A DNA stretch of 64,000 nt, from the NCBI RefSeq assembly GCF_003478995.1, contig NZ_QUGI01000006.1:173098-237097 (forward strand), read 5' to 3'. A model generated the notes under the pieces. It had not been told where the DNA came from. It ran no database searches and saw nothing but the letters and a program-made list of their open reading frames with translations. Both the position numbers and the translations under genes were made by a program. Below, in pieces: positions 1 to 8,058 of this stretch (positions are counted from its first letter, which is position 1; every line of letters begins with the position of its first letter). The DNA is from Pseudoflavonifractor sp. AF19-9AC (GTDB lineage Bacteria > Bacillota > Clostridia > Oscillospirales > Oscillospiraceae).

Positions 1-1051
1 CTCTTCCGCCTTCGGCGGAATTCACCTTGTAAGAAAACCGCACATTCTCAAAGCGGATCTGCAAATCGTTTCCGTTGAAATCCGTTTTTCCTTCTTTCAG
101 GGGCGGAATATTGAACAGAGATTCCATTTGGTCGATCTTGTAGCTCAGCTGGGGCAGCACCGACATAAAGTTCATGGCTCGGATCAGAGGCGGTCCCACG
201 GAAAAAGACATGCACAATACCAGCGCGTAATCCGGCAAGGTGGAGGCGCCGGTGAGTACCAGATAGCCGCCGGCTGGCAGCAGCACCAGCGCCACGCAGG
301 GCAAAATGCTGGTGTAGAGGGCCATCCACAGCCAGCAGGCCCGGAACCAATCCAGAGTAAAATCACGGTAGTTTTTTACATCGGTCTCAAAGCGGTGATA
401 TGACTCTCCGTCCCGGTTGAAGACTTTCACGACTTCCATGCCGTTGATGTACTCCACGATGGTGTTGTTCATTTTCTGCCCGGCGGCGTAGTAGTCTCCC
501 ATCTTGCTCATGCCGGAGCGGTACATCATGCCCATGGCCAGCACGCCCAGCGGAAGGGAGCAGAGGGAGAGCAGACCCAGCTTCCAGTCCGTGAGGAACA
601 TGGCCGCAAATACCACCACCGGCACCGCCAGATTGGACAGCCCTTCCGGCAGGGCGTGGGCCAGCAGAAGTTCCATGCTCTCAATGTCGTCAATGAACAT
701 CTTCTTCCAGACTCCAACGCCCTTCTCCTGGATCGCGCCCAGGGGCTGCTTTTCCAGCTTGCTCTGGAGATGGAGCCGGAGGTTTTCCAAAGTATGATAG
801 GCGGAGCGATGAGACAGAGCCAGCCCCTCCACATAGAGAAGGCCGTAGAGGACCATGCACAGAGCCATGGCCCCGGCGTTGAACAGGGTTTCCTCCAATG
901 TGAGACTGCCCCCAGTCAGCAGGGGTCTCAGCAGGCGGTAGAGGAAGAAATAGGGCAGCACGCTCATGGCCACGCCGGCCACCAGTACCAGAATGGAGGC
1001 ATAAGTCGTCTTCCGGTGGCGTCCAGTGTAGCGCAGGACTTTTTGAAACAC
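1..1051 (-). CDS. ABC transporter permease/ATPase (YbtP/IrtA-like), C-terminus off the window
   Basis: Reading leftward from a GTG at 1051 with AAGGAG just upstream, the frame stays open to base 1 (350 codons). The N-terminal part is a type-IV exporter-fold permease: a helical N-terminus, then blocks such as DDIESME, NNTIVEYINGMEVVKVFN and FTLDWFRACW that align with the two complete transporters at 2613 and 26831. The ATPase domain begins near the window edge (the last residues read FENVRFSYKV), so Walker motifs are not visible. In known families this architecture (YbtP/YbtQ, IrtA/IrtB, EqbK/EqbL) works as heterodimers importing metallophores despite the exporter fold; a partner gene is expected to the left. 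The operator at 1069-1084 abuts its ribosome site. The substrate is inferred, not shown. Confidence 0.85.
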   Translation of the reverse strand, partial: MFQKVLRYTGRHRKTTYASILVLVAGVAMSVLPYFFLYRLLRPLLTGGSLTLEETLFNAGAMALCMVLYGLLYVEGLALSHRSAYHTLENLRLHLQSKLEKQPLGAIQEKGVGVWKKMFIDDIESMELLLAHALPEGLSNLAVPVVVFAAMFLTDWKLGLLSLCSLPLGVLAMGMMYRSGMSKMGDYYAAGQKMNNTIVEYINGMEVVKVFNRDGESYHRFETDVKNYRDFTLDWFRACWLWMALYTSILPCVALVLLPAGGYLVLTGASTLPDYALVLCMSFSVGPPLIRAMNFMSVLPQLSYKIDQMESLFNIPPLKEGKTDFNGNDLQIRFENVRFSYKVNSAEGGR

Positions 1052-1068
1052 AGTATCACTCCTTTTTA

Positions 1069-1084
1069 GTTAGTTATTGCTAAC
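1069..1084. promoter_or_regulatory. GTTAG-N6-CTAAC operator, copy 1
   Basis: Perfect inverted repeat GTTAG/CTAAC with a 6-bp centre, lying between the TetR terminator and the ribosome site of the minus-strand ABC gene starting at 1051. Read on the minus strand it is identical over 16 bp to the copy at 2581. The TTAG/CTAA half-sites resemble DtxR/IdeR-family metal-repressor operators (inference). Confidence 0.8.
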
Positions 1085-1094
1085 TTATTAGCGA

Positions 1095-1120
1095 GAAAAA
1101 AGCCTCCGCAGAGGCGTTTT
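1095..1120 (-). terminator. Rho-independent terminator of the minus-strand tetR
   Basis: GCCTC (1102-1106) pairs with GAGGC (1111-1115) around a 4-nt loop, flanked by A and T runs that make it work on either strand. It sits directly after the stop of the tetR gene ending at 1121. Confidence 0.8.
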
Positions 1121-1741
1121 TCATCCCTTGGGGAATCCCAGGGCAGCGTACCAGTCAAAGAGACGGCAGACCAAAGTGCAGTGGCGCTGGATCTCCGGCC
1201 AGGCGAAGGCGTGGATAAAGGGCTCGTAAATGGTGGTCCAGAAGGCGGACAGGACTACATGGAGCTCCTCCTGCGTCATATCCACAGTACACAAGCCCCG
1301 GCGTCTGGCCTCGGCGTAGTAGGTCCAGGTGCCTTCCGTCATTTTCTCCACCCAGTCGTGCTGGAAGTTGGCGTAAGCGGTGCCCTCCGCTCCGGTGAGC
1401 AGCAGCACAAAGCCATCCCGCCGCTCATTGAGAAAGCGGAACCACCACAGCATGTATTCCTCATCCATATACCACGCCCGGATCAGGTCTTCGTCGGAGA
1501 GGGCGGATGCCGGCACCGCCGTCCGCTCCTCATAAACAGCATCCAAATCCGCCACCGTATCCGCCACCACAGCGCGAAACAGCTCCTCTTTTCCGGCGTA
1601 ACGCTTATAAAGGGCGCCGGTTGTCACCCCAGCCCGCTGGCAGATGGATTTCAGGGAAGCCTGCTCAAAGCCCAGCGTCCGAAACTCCTCTCTGGCACTG
1701 TCCATGATCCGAGGGTCGATGGAAGTATCCGGTCTTGCCAT
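1121..1741 (-). CDS. TetR-family transcriptional regulator 1
   Basis: 206 aa. The start is the ATG at 1741, chosen because GGGAGGGG lies just upstream; a longer upstream frame has no better site. The N-terminal TetR helix-turn-helix is clear (about residues 25-60: LKSICQRAGVTTGALYKRYAGK). The C-terminal ligand pocket is helical and aromatic-rich and aligns loosely with the divergent TetR at 1908. It is divergent from that gene and upstream of the minus-strand ABC transporter, which it probably controls together with the metal operator. Its ligand is unknown; by context it could sense the transported metallophore. Confidence 0.88.
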   Translation of the reverse strand: MARPDTSIDPRIMDSAREEFRTLGFEQASLKSICQRAGVTTGALYKRYAGKEELFRAVVADTVADLDAVYEERTAVPASALSDEDLIRAWYMDEEYMLWWFRFLNERRDGFVLLLTGAEGTAYANFQHDWVEKMTEGTWTYYAEARRRGLCTVDMTQEELHVVLSAFWTTIYEPFIHAFAWPEIQRHCTLVCRLFDWYAALGFPKG

Positions 1742-1775
1742 AACACCCCTCCCGACAAATGATAATTTGATTACC

Positions 1776-1819
1776 GATAATCTGATTATCAATATAGCAT
1801 CCCTTTCTATCCCTGTCAA
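1776..1819 (-). promoter_or_regulatory. Promoter and operator of tetR 1
   Basis: On the minus strand TTGACA (1814-1819) and TATATT (1791-1796) are 17 bp apart, a consensus sigma-70-type promoter. Immediately downstream is the palindrome GATAAT-CTG-ATTATC (1776-1790), perfectly symmetric apart from its 3-bp centre and placed at the start of transcription. This looks like an autorepression site for the TetR gene. Confidence 0.75.
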
Positions 1820-1833
1820 GGAGAAATCCTCTC

Positions 1834-1892
1834 TTGACAAACTCGCTTTTTGGTTGTATATTCAAAACATCGTTATGAAACACTGTTTTGAA
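1834..1892 (+). promoter_or_regulatory. Promoter and operator of tetR 2
   Basis: TTGACA (1834-1839) and TATATT (1857-1862) are separated by 17 bp. Downstream, TTCAAAACA (1861-1869) and TGTTTTGAA (1884-1892) form a 9-bp inverted repeat with 14 bp between arms, overlapping the -10 end and transcription start. This differs from the operator on the other side, so the two TetR proteins probably recognise different sequences. Confidence 0.75.
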
Positions 1893-1907
1893 TTGCGAGG
1901 TGATACC

Positions 1908-2537
1908 ATGGCAAAGCAGATCGAAGGGGTCTATGAAAATGTACTCCGCTGTGCCCGTCAGGAATTTTTGGAAAAAGGCTTTGCTCTGGCCTCCCTGCGG
2001 GACATCGCCAAAGCGGCGGGAACCAGCACCGGCTCCATTTATACCCGCTTTACCGACAAGGCGGGATTGTTCCGGGCCCTGGTGGAGCCTGCTGCCGGAG
2101 AACTGAAGCGCCGTTTTTTGGAGATTCAGGAGTCTTTTCACCGGTTTGACGGCCAAACCCAGCAGGAGGAGATGGGGCGTTACACTGCCCATGCCCAGGA
2201 GGGACTGTTTGATTACATCTATGAGCACCTGTCGGAGTTTGAACTGCTGCTCCGCCGGGCCGCCGGGACGGAATATGCCCACTATATTGACGAGTTGGTG
2301 GAGATCGAAGTCAGTTACACCTACAAATACATGGAGGTCATCGGCTGTGAGAGCGTTCGCTCCGGTCAGGTCACCGAGGACTTGATCCATATCGTTACCA
2401 CCGCCTACTTCAACGGAATGTTTGAGCCGGTGCGGCACCGCATGGATAAGGCCCGGGCGCTCCACTATATCCGCCAGCTCAACCGCTATCACATGGCAGG
2501 ATTTGAGACGATCTTTCATCCTGAAAACTTCCGGTAG
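1908..2537 (+). CDS. TetR-family transcriptional regulator 2
   Basis: 209 aa from the ATG at 1908 (preceded by GAGGTGATACC). The N-terminal HTH is about residues 25-60 (LRDIAKAAGTSTGSIYTRFTDK), a close match to the TetR family, with a C-terminal dimerisation/ligand domain. It ends just before a strong terminator, and the ABC pair at 2613-6085 follows in the same direction. A divergent TetR paralogue (1121-1741) faces another ABC gene, so the arrangement is symmetric: TetR plus transporter on each side. The inducer is unknown. Confidence 0.9.
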   Translation: MAKQIEGVYENVLRCARQEFLEKGFALASLRDIAKAAGTSTGSIYTRFTDKAGLFRALVEPAAGELKRRFLEIQESFHRFDGQTQQEEMGRYTAHAQEGLFDYIYEHLSEFELLLRRAAGTEYAHYIDELVEIEVSYTYKYMEVIGCESVRSGQVTEDLIHIVTTAYFNGMFEPVRHRMDKARALHYIRQLNRYHMAGFETIFHPENFR

Positions 2538-2540
2538 TGC

Positions 2541-2567
2541 AAAAGGCCGCTTTCCCGGCGGCCTTTT
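2541..2567 (+). terminator. Rho-independent terminator after tetR 2
   Basis: AAAAGGCCGC (2541-2550) pairs perfectly with GCGGCCTTTT (2558-2567) around a 7-nt loop, directly after the tetR stop codon. It separates tetR 2 from the metal-regulated ABC operon. Confidence 0.85.
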
Positions 2568-2580
2568 CATAGAACCAAAG

Positions 2581-2596
2581 GTTAGCAATAACTAAC
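2581..2596. promoter_or_regulatory. GTTAG-N6-CTAAC operator, copy 2
   Basis: GTTAG (2581-2585), centre CAATAA, CTAAC (2592-2596); immediately followed by the AAAGGAGG ribosome site of the ABC operon at 2613. No clear -35/-10 is visible between the terminator at 2541 and this site. Confidence 0.85.
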
Positions 2597-2612
2597 TAAA
2601 GGAGGCTTATTT

Positions 2613-4358
2613 ATGCAGAAAACGCAAAGCCCGCTGCTACGGCTGTGGCAGCTGGGCAGGGAACATCACGGCGGCCTGATTGCCGCCATCTTCTGCGCGG
2701 TGGCGGGTGTCCTACTGGGGCTGCTGCCGTATCTCTCAGCAGGGCATATCCTGGTAGCGCTTTTGACCGGGCAGCGGGACTGGAACTTCTATCTTCTGTG
2801 GTGTATGGTGGCCCTGGGGGGCTATCTGGCCAAAACTCTGCTTTACAATCTGGCGCTCTCCCTCTCCCACAAGGCCACCTTCCAGATCCTGCGGGACATC
2901 CGGAAGATGGTTCTGTCTAAAATGCCCCGCTTACCCTTGGGAGATATTCTGGATACCTCCAGCGGGCGGCTCAAGCAGATCGTGGTGGATCAGGTGGAGA
3001 GCATGGAGACGACGCTGGCCCACCTGCTGCCCGAGATGACCTCCAATCTGCTGGTGCCGGTATGCGTCCTTGCGTACCTGTTTGTGCTGGACTGGCGCAT
3101 GGCATTGCTGAGTCTGGTGTCCATTCCTGTGGGCATGGCTTTTATGATGGCCATCATGGGCAGCTATGGCAAGGACTATCAGGGCGCGGTGGAGACGACC
3201 CAGGCTATGAACGAGACCATTGTGGAATACATCGGCGGCATTGAAGTCATCAAGGCCTTCAATCAGGGGAAGAATTCCTATGAGAAGTTCTCCTCCCGGG
3301 TACGGGCCAATGCTGCCTACTACTACAGCTGGATGAAGAAATGCCAGTTCGGAATGGCGCTGGCCTATGCCATCGCTCCCACCACCCTTATTACGGTGCT
3401 GCCTGTGGGCTGGATCTTCTACACGGACGGCAGTTTGTCCGCGGAGGTATTTCTCACCACCATCATCCTGTCCATGAGTATTGTGGGACCTCTCATTGCC
3501 GCCATGGGCTTTGTGGATAATCTGGCCAAGGTAGGGACGATCGTGGGTTCGGTGGACGAGATCCTCCTGAAGCCGGAGCAGGATCACGGAACACAGCCGG
3601 CACAGCTGGGAAGACCGGATATCGCCTTGGATCATGTCTCCTTTGGGTATGCCCAGGACAAGGAGATCCTCCACAACATCTCCCTCACCATTCCGGCCGG
3701 CAGCCTCACCGCTTTGGTTGGTCCCTCTGGTTCGGGCAAGTCCACCATTGCCAAGCTCATCGCCGGTTTCTGGGATGTGACCGAGGGCCGCATCACCCTG
3801 GGCGGCGTGGAGGAAAGCCGTATCCCTCTGGAACAACTCTACGACCAGGTGGCCTTTGTCTCTCAGGACAACTATCTCTTTGACGATACCATCCGGGAAA
3901 ACATCCGCATGGGCCGAGTAAATGCCACTGATCAAGAAGTGGAACAAGTCGCCAAAGCCGCCGGATGCGACGGTTTCATCCGCCAGTTGGAGCATGGCTA
4001 TGACACCCGGGTGGGCGGCGGAGGCGCCCATCTCTCCGGAGGAGAGCGGCAGCGTATCGCCATCGCCCGGGCTATGCTGAAAAACGCCCCCGTGGTGATT
4101 CTGGACGAGGCCACCGCCTACATTGATCCGGAGAATGAAGCAGTGGTCCAGCGGGCAGTGGCAAAACTGGTGGAGGGTAAGACGGTCATCGTCATTGCCC
4201 ACCGCCTGTCCACCATCACCGGCGCGGATCAGATTGTGGTGGTGAAGGATGGAAGCATCGAGGCGCAGGGCAGGCATGAAGACCTGTTGCTCCATTGTCC
4301 GTTGTACGCCGATCTGTGGCAGGCTCACATGGGCGCAAAGGAGGGAGAAACGGTATGA
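2613..4358 (+). CDS. ABC transporter permease/ATPase, first of pair A (YbtP/IrtA-like)
   Basis: 581 aa, ATG start 12 bp after AAAGGAGG. The N-terminal ~330 residues form a six-helix exporter-fold permease. The C-terminal ATPase has Walker A GPSGSGKST (about residue 368), signature LSGGERQ (about 473), Walker B VVILDEAT (about 495) and an H-loop IAHRLS (about 528). It overlaps the next gene by 4 bp (ATGA), so both halves are translationally coupled, as expected for a heterodimer. Related pairs (YbtPQ of yersiniabactin loci, IrtAB of mycobacteria, EqbKL of equibactin) import metal-siderophore complexes. That role is inferred here from the metal-type operator and neighbouring ECF, AraC and enzyme genes; a generic multidrug exporter is the alternative. 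Confidence 0.9.
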   Translation: MQKTQSPLLRLWQLGREHHGGLIAAIFCAVAGVLLGLLPYLSAGHILVALLTGQRDWNFYLLWCMVALGGYLAKTLLYNLALSLSHKATFQILRDIRKMVLSKMPRLPLGDILDTSSGRLKQIVVDQVESMETTLAHLLPEMTSNLLVPVCVLAYLFVLDWRMALLSLVSIPVGMAFMMAIMGSYGKDYQGAVETTQAMNETIVEYIGGIEVIKAFNQGKNSYEKFSSRVRANAAYYYSWMKKCQFGMALAYAIAPTTLITVLPVGWIFYTDGSLSAEVFLTTIILSMSIVGPLIAAMGFVDNLAKVGTIVGSVDEILLKPEQDHGTQPAQLGRPDIALDHVSFGYAQDKEILHNISLTIPAGSLTALVGPSGSGKSTIAKLIAGFWDVTEGRITLGGVEESRIPLEQLYDQVAFVSQDNYLFDDTIRENIRMGRVNATDQEVEQVAKAAGCDGFIRQLEHGYDTRVGGGGAHLSGGERQRIAIARAMLKNAPVVILDEATAYIDPENEAVVQRAVAKLVEGKTVIVIAHRLSTITGADQIVVVKDGSIEAQGRHEDLLLHCPLYADLWQAHMGAKEGETV

Positions 4359-6085
4359 TCGAGACATTCAGAGGTATCTGGCGGTTTGCCGGTAAGGAAC
4401 AGCGCAACATCCGGCGCTCGGTGATCGCCTGCTTTTTCAATGCGGTATTCCATATGTTTGAGATTGCCGCCATCTACTACACCATCCTGGCTCTGCTGGA
4501 TGGAAAAACCGGCCCTGCCACGGCGTGGCAGGCGCTGGGCCTGTTGGCAGTCAGTATTCTGGGCAGCGCCGTGACCAGATATTTCTCCCAGCTTGAGCAG
4601 ACCCACGCAGGGTACTTCATGGCGGCAAATAAGCGCGTGGCCATCGGGCAGCGGATGAAATCCGTCCCCATGGGCTACTTCAACGACAACAGCCTGGGAG
4701 AGCTCACCGGGGTCTGCACCACTGTACTGGACAATGTGGAGACTGTGGCCCCCATGGTGTTGGTGACCATGCTGGGCGGGATGCTCAACGCTCTGGTCTT
4801 TACGGTGATGATCCTGATTTTTGACTGGCGGATCGGTCTCATTGTGGTGGCGGCCACAGCAGTTTATTTGTTCATCACCTCAGCCATGGAGCAAAAATCC
4901 GCCGCCCTCGCCCCGCACCGTCAGAAGTCCGAGGCCAAGTTGGTGGAGGCGGTGCTGGAGTATGTGCAGGGCATGAGCGTGGTGAAGTCCTTCAACCTCA
5001 CCGGACGGGGTGACCGCACCTTGCAGGAAGCACTGGAATACAACTGCCGCAGCAACCTGAACATCGAAAAGATGTTCACCCCTTATATTATGGCGCAGGG
5101 GATCGCGCTCCAGCTGGGAAGCGTGGCCATGATGCTTGCGGCGGTATGGTTCTATCTCTCCGGGACCATGATCCTGGCCAACGCCCTGATGGTGGTCATC
5201 ATGTCCTTCCTGGTCTTTGCTCAGATCTCCTCGGCGGGTAGCGGTATGTCCCTGCTGCGTATCGTCAGCAGCTGCATGGCCCATGCCGATGAGACGGACG
5301 CCATGCCCCAGCTGGCAGAGACCGGTCGGGCCGGCACGCCCAGGGAGCACAGCATTACCTTCGACCATGTTTCGTTCTCTTATGACCAGCGGCCTATCCT
5401 GCGGGATGTATCCTTCGCCATCCCGGACAGAACCACCACCGCCATCGTGGGCCCCAGCGGTTCCGGGAAAACCACACTGTGTAATCTCATCGCCCGGTTC
5501 TGGGATGTGGAGAGCGGCACCGTCCTTGTGGGCGGTCAGAATGTGAAGGACTATACTCTGGAGGACCTGATGGATCAGATCTCCATGGTATTTCAGAGAG
5601 TCTATCTCTTTGCTGACACAGTGGAAAACAATATCAAGTTTGGATGCCCGGGTGCCACCCATGAGGAAGTGGTGGCCGCGGCGAAGAAGGCCTGCTGCCA
5701 CGACTTTATTCTCACCCTGCCCCAAGGCTACGACACCGTCATCGGCGAGGGTGGCTCCAGTCTTTCCGGCGGCGAGCGCCAGCGCATCGCCATTGCCCGG
5801 GCTATCCTGAAGGATGCTCCCATCGTGATTCTGGATGAAGCCACCGCCAATGTAGACCCGGAGAATGAGGACCGGCTGCAAAAGGCCATTGAAGCCCTGA
5901 CTCGGAACAAGACCATTCTGATGATCGCTCACCGGCTGAAGACGGTCCGTAACGCTGACCAGATTCTGGTGCTGGACGGTGGACAGATTGTTCAGCGAGG
6001 CACACACAGCCAGCTCATGGCCCAGGAGGGCTTGTATCGAGCGTTCGTATCTGGCCGTAAAGAGTCCGGCCAGTGGAAGCTCTGA
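4355..6085 (+). CDS. ABC transporter permease/ATPase, second of pair A (YbtQ/IrtB-like)
   Basis: 576 aa from the ATG at 4355, which overlaps the stop of the first subunit (ATGA). The permease N-terminus covers about residues 1-320. The ATPase follows with Walker A GPSGSGKTT (about 364), signature LSGGERQ (about 470) and Walker B VILDEATANVD (about 491). It differs in sequence from its partner, consistent with an obligate heterodimer. A GC-rich imperfect hairpin without a T-run follows at about 6116-6156. The next operon begins with its own promoter and metal operator at 6216. Confidence 0.9.
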   Translation: MIETFRGIWRFAGKEQRNIRRSVIACFFNAVFHMFEIAAIYYTILALLDGKTGPATAWQALGLLAVSILGSAVTRYFSQLEQTHAGYFMAANKRVAIGQRMKSVPMGYFNDNSLGELTGVCTTVLDNVETVAPMVLVTMLGGMLNALVFTVMILIFDWRIGLIVVAATAVYLFITSAMEQKSAALAPHRQKSEAKLVEAVLEYVQGMSVVKSFNLTGRGDRTLQEALEYNCRSNLNIEKMFTPYIMAQGIALQLGSVAMMLAAVWFYLSGTMILANALMVVIMSFLVFAQISSAGSGMSLLRIVSSCMAHADETDAMPQLAETGRAGTPREHSITFDHVSFSYDQRPILRDVSFAIPDRTTTAIVGPSGSGKTTLCNLIARFWDVESGTVLVGGQNVKDYTLEDLMDQISMVFQRVYLFADTVENNIKFGCPGATHEEVVAAAKKACCHDFILTLPQGYDTVIGEGGSSLSGGERQRIAIARAILKDAPIVILDEATANVDPENEDRLQKAIEALTRNKTILMIAHRLKTVRNADQILVLDGGQIVQRGTHSQLMAQEGLYRAFVSGRKESGQWKL

Positions 6086-6215
6086 GCGAGAAAACGCCCA
6101 AACCGTTATGAAAAGAGGAGTGCCGTCACCGGGGATATTCCGGCGGCGGCACTCCTCTGTTGTGTCCGGGAGATTGCGCTTGAAGGGGCAATTGATACTG
6201 CAAACGGAAAATCGC

Positions 6216-6244
6216 TTGACTGGTTAGTAGTTGCTAACTATAAT
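6216..6244 (+). promoter_or_regulatory. Promoter with operator copy 3 exactly in the -35/-10 spacer
   Basis: TTGACT (6216-6221) and TATAAT (6239-6244) are 17 bp apart. The palindrome GTTAG-TAGTTG-CTAAC (6223-6238) fills the spacer, so a bound protein would occlude RNA polymerase directly. It drives the methyltransferase operon at 6280. Confidence 0.88.
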
Positions 6245-6279
6245 CAAACATAGAGTACCGTTCCTTTTGAGGAGGGCCT

Positions 6280-7125
6280 ATGGAGAAGTACAAAATCGAG
6301 AAGGACTCCGTGCAGGAGACGCTCATCATCCCGCTGTATGGCCGGCGGCTCTGCTCGCAGCGGTTCCCCGGACTGTATCGGGATGCCGCGGCGGCCATGC
6401 TGATGGAGAAGGTGGACTATGACTTCTCCCCTTTGGAGCGGCAGGCAAACGGTCTGATGCAGACCTTCGGCGCGCTGGAGGCGGCCATGCGCCAGAATGA
6501 CCTTGCCTGGGAGGTGCGGGACTATCTGAATGCCCACCCCAGAGCCGCCGTCATCAATCTGGGCTGCGGTCTGGACAACACCGGACGGGCCTGTGGCAAC
6601 GGCCGGTGCAGCATCTGGAACATCGACCTGCCGGATGTGATCGAGCTGCGGAATCGCCTGCTTCCCGCCGGGGAACGGGAGAAAAATTTAGCCTTTGATC
6701 TGAAAGACCCGCGCTGGATGGATGCCGTCCGCACTGATCCTGATGATGGAGCGGTGCTGTTTGCCGCCGGAGTCTTCTACTATTTCACGACAGAAGAGGT
6801 CAAAGCTCTGGCCACAGGCGCCGCAAAACGCTTCCCAAGAGGGCGGCTGGTCTTTGATGCGGCCGGGCAAACAGCTGTCCGGCTGATGCTGAAAACCTGG
6901 GTGAAGCAGGCGGGCATCCGGGATGTGGGCGCCTATTTTTCCGTCAAGGACGCCAAGCGGGAGCTGGAGCCCTGGTCGCCGCTGTTTTCTGTTTCCAGCC
7001 GGGGCTATATGCTGGGCTATCAATCGCTTCATGATCCGGCGGTTCGGCCCGTCCACCGGCTGCTGGCGAAGCTGGCCGACGGACCGATGCATCTGCAGAT
7101 CGTCCGGATCGACTTTGCAGAATGA
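6280..7125 (+). CDS. LCMT-type class I SAM-dependent methyltransferase 1
   Basis: 281 aa, start ATG at 6280 after GGAGGGCCT. The SAM-binding motif I reads NLGCGLDNTG (about residue 91), followed by an acidic motif (WNIDLPDVIELR), the pattern of the LCM / PPM1-type O-methyltransferase family that methylates carboxyl or hydroxyl groups of small molecules in bacteria. It is a distant paralogue of the methyltransferase at 8931. It is first in a unit with a small membrane protein and an alpha/beta hydrolase, under the metal-type operator. I infer a role in modifying an imported or made metallophore; the substrate is not readable from sequence. Confidence 0.85.
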   Translation: MEKYKIEKDSVQETLIIPLYGRRLCSQRFPGLYRDAAAAMLMEKVDYDFSPLERQANGLMQTFGALEAAMRQNDLAWEVRDYLNAHPRAAVINLGCGLDNTGRACGNGRCSIWNIDLPDVIELRNRLLPAGEREKNLAFDLKDPRWMDAVRTDPDDGAVLFAAGVFYYFTTEEVKALATGAAKRFPRGRLVFDAAGQTAVRLMLKTWVKQAGIRDVGAYFSVKDAKRELEPWSPLFSVSSRGYMLGYQSLHDPAVRPVHRLLAKLADGPMHLQIVRIDFAE

Positions 7126-7185
7126 TGATACCGAACCGTTTTTTCCACCCGGAATACGAGCAAATGATCGTGATAGGGGATGTAT

Positions 7186-7701
7186 ATGAACTGGACGCGC
7201 AACGTTTTGGACGGGTTCGCTATGGCGGCCTACTTTAATCTGTTTGCCGGATTGGTGGCGCTGTATAAGCCTCGGCTGATGTTCCCCTGTTATCCGCCCG
7301 CCATCATCAAGGCGGCGAAAGATCCGCCCACCAGTGCGGAAAACCGCTTTTACTGGATTTGGATCTGTTTTGGGGAGCTGCTGCCCCTCCTGCTTTATGG
7401 CGCGGTCAGTACCATGGAGGGCGGGACAACAGGGTTCTGGCCTCTGGCCCTGACCGGGTATATCCAGTGGATGATGGTCAATTTCTGCGACCTGTTCTTT
7501 CTGGATTTCTGGCTGATCCAGAAGAAGGCGAAAAGCCGGTTTATCATCCTGGGAACCGAAGGGCACCCCGGCTACGGGTTCAACGCCTGGATGAAGGACT
7601 ACGCTCTGCCGGAGCACCTGCTCCAGTGGCCGTTTTTGATGTGTCCCATCCTGGCGGCAGCCCAGGCAGGGCTGGGGCTGCTCATCGATATATTTTGGTG
7701 A
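7186..7701 (+). CDS. Small polytopic membrane protein of unknown function
   Basis: 171 aa. ATG 7186 is preferred over the in-frame ATG at 7180 because AGGGG then has normal spacing. I count four hydrophobic segments (about residues 10-28, 57-76, 85-110 and 145-168), with a conserved-looking cytosolic loop containing FIILGTEGHPGYGF. I do not recognise a family. Position between two methyltransferase genes in the metal-regulated island suggests it serves the same substrate or membrane step. No signal peptide cleavage site is evident. Confidence 0.7.
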   Translation: MNWTRNVLDGFAMAAYFNLFAGLVALYKPRLMFPCYPPAIIKAAKDPPTSAENRFYWIWICFGELLPLLLYGAVSTMEGGTTGFWPLALTGYIQWMMVNFCDLFFLDFWLIQKKAKSRFIILGTEGHPGYGFNAWMKDYALPEHLLQWPFLMCPILAAAQAGLGLLIDIFW

Positions 7702-7726
7702 ACGGTAAGAAAACAAGATGTGCCGC

Positions 7727-7861
7727 ATGACTGCTCCTTTTCAAATCATCAGTCCGGCAGTCAAGATGATGGGGGCGCAAAAATTGTTTCCCATACCCCC
7801 AGAGGGGCCGCTGGAGGAAGCAAAAAAGATGCATGAAGAGTGTGGCTTTCAGCGGTATTAG
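7727..7861 (+). pseudogene. Short 44-codon remnant, possible N-terminus of a lost hydrolase
   Basis: An ATG frame of 44 codons (MTAPFQIISPAVKMMGAQ...) lies in the 357-bp gap 7702-8058. Its pattern (helical, KLFPIPPEGP, then KKMHEECGF) recalls N-termini of bacterial esterases, but it stops after 44 residues and has no good ribosome site. The rest of the gap (7862-8058) shows no supported gene. Probably a decayed gene start. Confidence 0.3.
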
Positions 7862-8058
7862 ATGAAATGATTCCGAAGATATCAGTAAACAAGCGATCCA
7901 ATGTGGGACCCGCACTATTTGGTACCAGCTCTGCCCTCATGATGGCGCTGAACGTGGCACTGGGTACTTGAGTGAGCGAAGCTGTGACTTTTATATCTGC
8001 AAAAAGAATTCCCATTGGGACAAAGAACGGCAGGAAAAATAGAAAGAGGAAGATTTCC

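Noticed and set aside
2613..6085. Multidrug exporter role for the ABC pairs
   Set aside because: The fold allows it, but metal-type operators, AraC/ECF neighbours and heterodimer layout fit YbtPQ/IrtAB-like importers better. Kept as an alternative, not excluded.
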